This document shows positions 4,840 through 7,764 of a stretch of 7,764 nt of DNA, one piece after another. The notes under the pieces are model-generated. The model did no database searches. It was not told the DNA's origin and saw nothing but the letters and a program-made list of their open reading frames with translations. Both the position numbers and the translations under genes were made by a program. Origin of the DNA: Burkholderiales bacterium (GTDB lineage Bacteria > Pseudomonadota > Gammaproteobacteria > Burkholderiales > Usitatibacteraceae); contig JADGRS010000140.1 of the NCBI GenBank assembly GCA_017880705.1, forward strand, positions 1 to 7,764. Direction: 5' to 3'. Position 1 is the stretch's first letter. Each line of letters opens with the position of its first letter.

Positions 4840-7764
4840 ATGACCTCGCTTCCTCCCGAGATTCTCTCCGGAACGCTCGCCGCGGACCATCCCAGGATCG
4901 CGGCGCTGACGGCGTCGATCGACAAGCGCGCGAAGGAAGGGCGCGCGGTCGAGCGCGAGCGGCTCCTGCTCGCCGAGCTCGTCGGGCGATCGAGCGCGCG
5001 GCGCGCGGCGCGCCTTGCGCGACTGCCGGTGCCGCGCTTTCCCGACGACCTGCCGATCGCGCAGCAGCGCGACGCGATCGCGGCGTTGGTCCAGAAGCAT
5101 CCCGTCACGATCGTGTGCGGCGAGACGGGCTCTGGAAAGACCACGCAGATTCCCAAGATCTGCCTCGCGCTCAAGCGCGGGGCGGCAGGGCTCATCGGCT
5201 GCACCCAGCCGCGGCGCATCGCGGCGCGCAGTCTCTCGCAGCGCCTCTCCCACGAGCTCGCCGGAACGCCGAAGGGCTTCGTCGGCCACAAGATCCGCTT
5301 CCAGGACGAGACGCGCGCCGACACGATCGTGAAGGTGATGACCGACGGCATCCTTCTAGCAGAGACGCATTCGGATCGCGAGCTGCGCGCCTACGACACC
5401 ATCATCGTCGACGAGGCCCACGAGCGCAGCCTCAACATCGACTTCCTCCTGGGCTACGTGAAGCGCCTCGTCGCCATCCGCCCCGAGCTCAAGGTGATCG
5501 TCACCTCGGCCACCATCGACACCGAGCGCTTCTCGAAATTCTTCGACGGCGCGCCGGTGATCGAAGTGTCGGGCCGCACCTATCCCGTCGAGGTGCGCTA
5601 TCGCCCCGAGTTCTTCGAAGTCGAGGACGAGGACGACGAGCCCGTGGACATGAACGAGGCCATCGCGAAAGCGGTGGACGAGCTCGCGCGCGAGCGCCGC
5701 GAAGGCGACATCCTCGTCTTCCTCCCGGGCGAGCGCGAGATCCGGGAAGCCGCCGAAGCGCTGCGCAAGCACCACCCGAAAAACACCGAGATCCTCCCGC
5801 TCTTCTCGCGCCTCTCCGCCGAGGAGCAGGACCGCGTCTTCGAGCGCGGCCCCCACCGTCGCATCGTCCTCGCGACCAACGTCGCGGAAACCTCCCTCAC
5901 CGTGCCGGGCGTCCACTTCGTGATCGACACGGGCCTCGCGCGCGTGAAGCGCTACTCCCCGCGGCAGAAGATCGACCAGCTTCGCATCGAGCCCATCTCC
6001 CAGGCGGCGGCGCGCCAGCGAGCGGGACGCTGCGGGCGCGTCGCGAGCGGCATCGCGATCCGCCTCTACGACGAGAAGGAGTTCCTCGATCGCCCCGAGT
6101 TCACCACGCCCGAGATCCTGCGCACTTCGCTCGCTTCGGTAATCCTGCGCATGGCCGCGCTCGAGCTGGGACCGATCGCGGAATTTCCCTTCATCGAGCC
6201 GCCCACGCCGCGGCAGATCGAAGACGGCTATCGGCAGCTTTTCGAGCTGGGCGCCATCGACGACGCGCGCACTCTCACGCCGCTTGGCAACGAGCTCGCG
6301 CGCCTTCCCGTCGATCCGCGCATCGGGCGCCTCCTTCTCGCCTCGCGGGAATTCCATTGCCTTTCCGAGATGCTCATCGTCGCCTCGGCGCTTTCGATTC
6401 CCGATCCCCGCGACCGGCCCCAGGCGTTGCGCGAAGCGTCAGATCGCGCCCACGAGGAATTCCGCGACGAGGCCTCGGATTTCGTGCAGCTCATGAACCT
6501 GTGGAAATTCTTCGATAACGAGCTCGTCCACAAGAAATCCAACCGCAAGCTCTACGAGACGTGCCGCGAGCATTTCCTCTCGTACGTGCGCATGCGCGAA
6601 TGGCGCGACCTCGCGGGACAGCTGCGCGAGATGGCGTCCGAATTGAAGATCCGCGACAACCCCACGCCCGCCACCTACGAGCAGATGCATCGCGCGTTGC
6701 TGACGGGCCTCATCGGCAACGTCGGAATGAAGGCGCTCGACGGCGATCATTACCACGGTCCGCGCGGCCTGCAGTTCCACATCTGGCCGGGATCGGGGCT
6801 GAAGAAGGCGCGGCCCAAGTGGGTGATGGCGGGCGAGCTCCAGGAGACGACGCGCGTCTTCGCCCGCAACGTCGCGCGCATCGAGCCGGACTGGATCGAG
6901 AAGGCCGCGGCGCATCTCGTCGAGCGCACCCATGTCGAGCCGCACTGGGACAAGGCGCGCGGCGAAGTAGTCGCATACGAGAACGTCTCGCTCTTCGGCC
7001 TGGTGCTCGTCGCGCGGCGCAAGGTGAGTTTCGGCAAGATCGATCCCGCGAAGGCGCGCACCATCTTCATCGAGGGCGCGCTCGTCGCCGGCGAGCTCGA
7101 GTCGCCGCATCCCTTCTGGGCGCACAACAAGAAGCTCATCCAGGAGATCACCGACCTCGAGCATCGCGCGCGAAGGCCCGACGTCCTCGTGGACGACGCG
7201 GCGATCTTCGCCTTCTACGACGCGCGCCTGCCGCAGGACCTCGACAACTCGCGCAGCTTCGACACGTGGTATCGGGCGGCGAGCGCCAAGGAGCCGAAGC
7301 TCCTCTTCCTCGCGCGCGAGGACCTCATGCGCCACGGCGCGGAGTCCGTCACCGAGGAGCTCTTTCCGAAGCAGCTCACCATCGGCGAGGCGACCTTCCC
7401 GCTCGCGTATCGATTCGATCCGGGCCATCCGCTCGACGGCGTCACCCTCAACGTGCCGCTCGCTCTCCTCAACCAGGTCGATGCCGCCGAGATCGACTGG
7501 CTCGTCCCTGGAATGATTCGCGACAAGGTCGGCTGGACCATGAAGGCGCTGCCCAAGCGCATCCGCAGCCAGCTCATCCCCGTGGCCGAGCACACCACGC
7601 GGTTTCTCGAGCAGATGAAAGCGGGAGAGAAGACGGTGAAGGAAGCGGTGCTCGATTACGCCTCGAAGATCGCCGGCGAGCGCCTCGACGACACCGTCTG
7701 GTCCAAGGACGATCCGCCGCCGCACCTCCTCATGAACATCCGCATCGTCGACGAAGCGAAGCGC
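4840..7764 (+). CDS. hrpA: ATP-dependent RNA helicase HrpA (3' end outside window)
   Basis: A DEAH-box RNA helicase of the HrpA family, cytosolic, unwinding RNA with ATP; in E. coli it is linked to fimbrial mRNA processing and to rescue of stalled, collided ribosomes. All 975 codons present are open. An Ala/Arg-rich N-terminal extension covers residues 1-80. The first helicase lobe has Walker A GETGSGKTT at 94-102, DEAH at 191-194 and SAT at 223-225. The second lobe has ATNVAETSLTVPG from 345 and motif VI QRAGRCGR at 393-400. The helicase-associated (HA2) region is about 417-530, the OB-fold region about 620-700, and the bacterial HrpA tail (DUF3418) from about 708, with FGLVLVARRKVSFGK and HPFWAHNKKLI. 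Usual length is near 1,300 residues, so roughly 300 lie beyond the edge. ATG 4840 is preferred; ATG 4819 is in frame. No motif is broken. Confidence 0.95.
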   Translation, partial: MTSLPPEILSGTLAADHPRIAALTASIDKRAKEGRAVERERLLLAELVGRSSARRAARLARLPVPRFPDDLPIAQQRDAIAALVQKHPVTIVCGETGSGKTTQIPKICLALKRGAAGLIGCTQPRRIAARSLSQRLSHELAGTPKGFVGHKIRFQDETRADTIVKVMTDGILLAETHSDRELRAYDTIIVDEAHERSLNIDFLLGYVKRLVAIRPELKVIVTSATIDTERFSKFFDGAPVIEVSGRTYPVEVRYRPEFFEVEDEDDEPVDMNEAIAKAVDELARERREGDILVFLPGEREIREAAEALRKHHPKNTEILPLFSRLSAEEQDRVFERGPHRRIVLATNVAETSLTVPGVHFVIDTGLARVKRYSPRQKIDQLRIEPISQAAARQRAGRCGRVASGIAIRLYDEKEFLDRPEFTTPEILRTSLASVILRMAALELGPIAEFPFIEPPTPRQIEDGYRQLFELGAIDDARTLTPLGNELARLPVDPRIGRLLLASREFHCLSEMLIVASALSIPDPRDRPQALREASDRAHEEFRDEASDFVQLMNLWKFFDNELVHKKSNRKLYETCREHFLSYVRMREWRDLAGQLREMASELKIRDNPTPATYEQMHRALLTGLIGNVGMKALDGDHYHGPRGLQFHIWPGSGLKKARPKWVMAGELQETTRVFARNVARIEPDWIEKAAAHLVERTHVEPHWDKARGEVVAYENVSLFGLVLVARRKVSFGKIDPAKARTIFIEGALVAGELESPHPFWAHNKKLIQEITDLEHRARRPDVLVDDAAIFAFYDARLPQDLDNSRSFDTWYRAASAKEPKLLFLAREDLMRHGAESVTEELFPKQLTIGEATFPLAYRFDPGHPLDGVTLNVPLALLNQVDAAEIDWLVPGMIRDKVGWTMKALPKRIRSQLIPVAEHTTRFLEQMKAGEKTVKEAVLDYASKIAGERLDDTVWSKDDPPPHLLMNIRIVDEAKR

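Noticed and set aside
3459..5351. Minus-strand open frame of 630 codons
   Set aside because: Antisense to the anti-sigma, sensor and hrpA genes and crosses copy 2 of the repeat; low-complexity charged translation, no recognisable domain.
6439..7725. Minus-strand open frame of 428 codons
   Set aside because: Antisense to well-conserved HrpA sequence with no domain of its own.

Overview
The window is GC-rich DNA with strong G/C bias at third codon positions. It reads as the chromosome of a proteobacterium, most likely a betaproteobacterium. That placement is an inference from gene types: a beta-class GST, an ECF sigma/anti-sigma pair of a kind common in that class, and a full-type HrpA with the DUF3418 tail. 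All intact genes lie on the + strand and are tightly packed. I see no rRNA, tRNA, CRISPR array or transposase gene, and no gene-free stretch longer than 300 bases.

Region 1 (1-1116) is a broken gene. The NAD(P)-binding half of a 3-hydroxyisobutyrate dehydrogenase-family gene runs to about 190. Its C-terminal domain resumes at about 697, in another frame, and ends at 1116. About 60 expected codons are missing, including the substrate-loop region. In their place is a block of about 0.5 kb that codes on the opposite strand: the tail of an unrecognised protein, followed by the start of a Flp/type IVb pilin that is cut off after its hydrophobic helix.

Region 2 (1126-2390) holds a beta-class glutathione S-transferase and a glyoxalase-like (VOC) gene. 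A composite inverted repeat with perfect 29-bp arms sits between them. The only usable VOC start codon lies inside the repeat element, so the first 26 or so residues appear to be repeat-encoded.

Region 3 (2457-3604) is an ECF sigma factor overlapping, by ATGA, a single-pass membrane anti-sigma-like protein without a visible zinc finger. Region 4 (3605-4754) has a perfect CRP-type palindrome (TGTGA-N6-TCACA) upstream of a six-helix membrane protein that ends in a PAS domain with no output domain.

Region 5 (4755-7764) starts with a second inverted repeat of the same family as the first. It begins on the base after the sensor stop codon. A separate 21-nt hairpin follows and contains the GGAGG preceding the start codon of hrpA. 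hrpA, a DEAH-box RNA helicase, runs off the right edge.

The genes do not form an obvious single pathway. The points of interest are how the dispersed repeats sit against gene ends and starts, and the double-junction replacement inside the dehydrogenase gene. I found no convincing new defence or multi-gene system.
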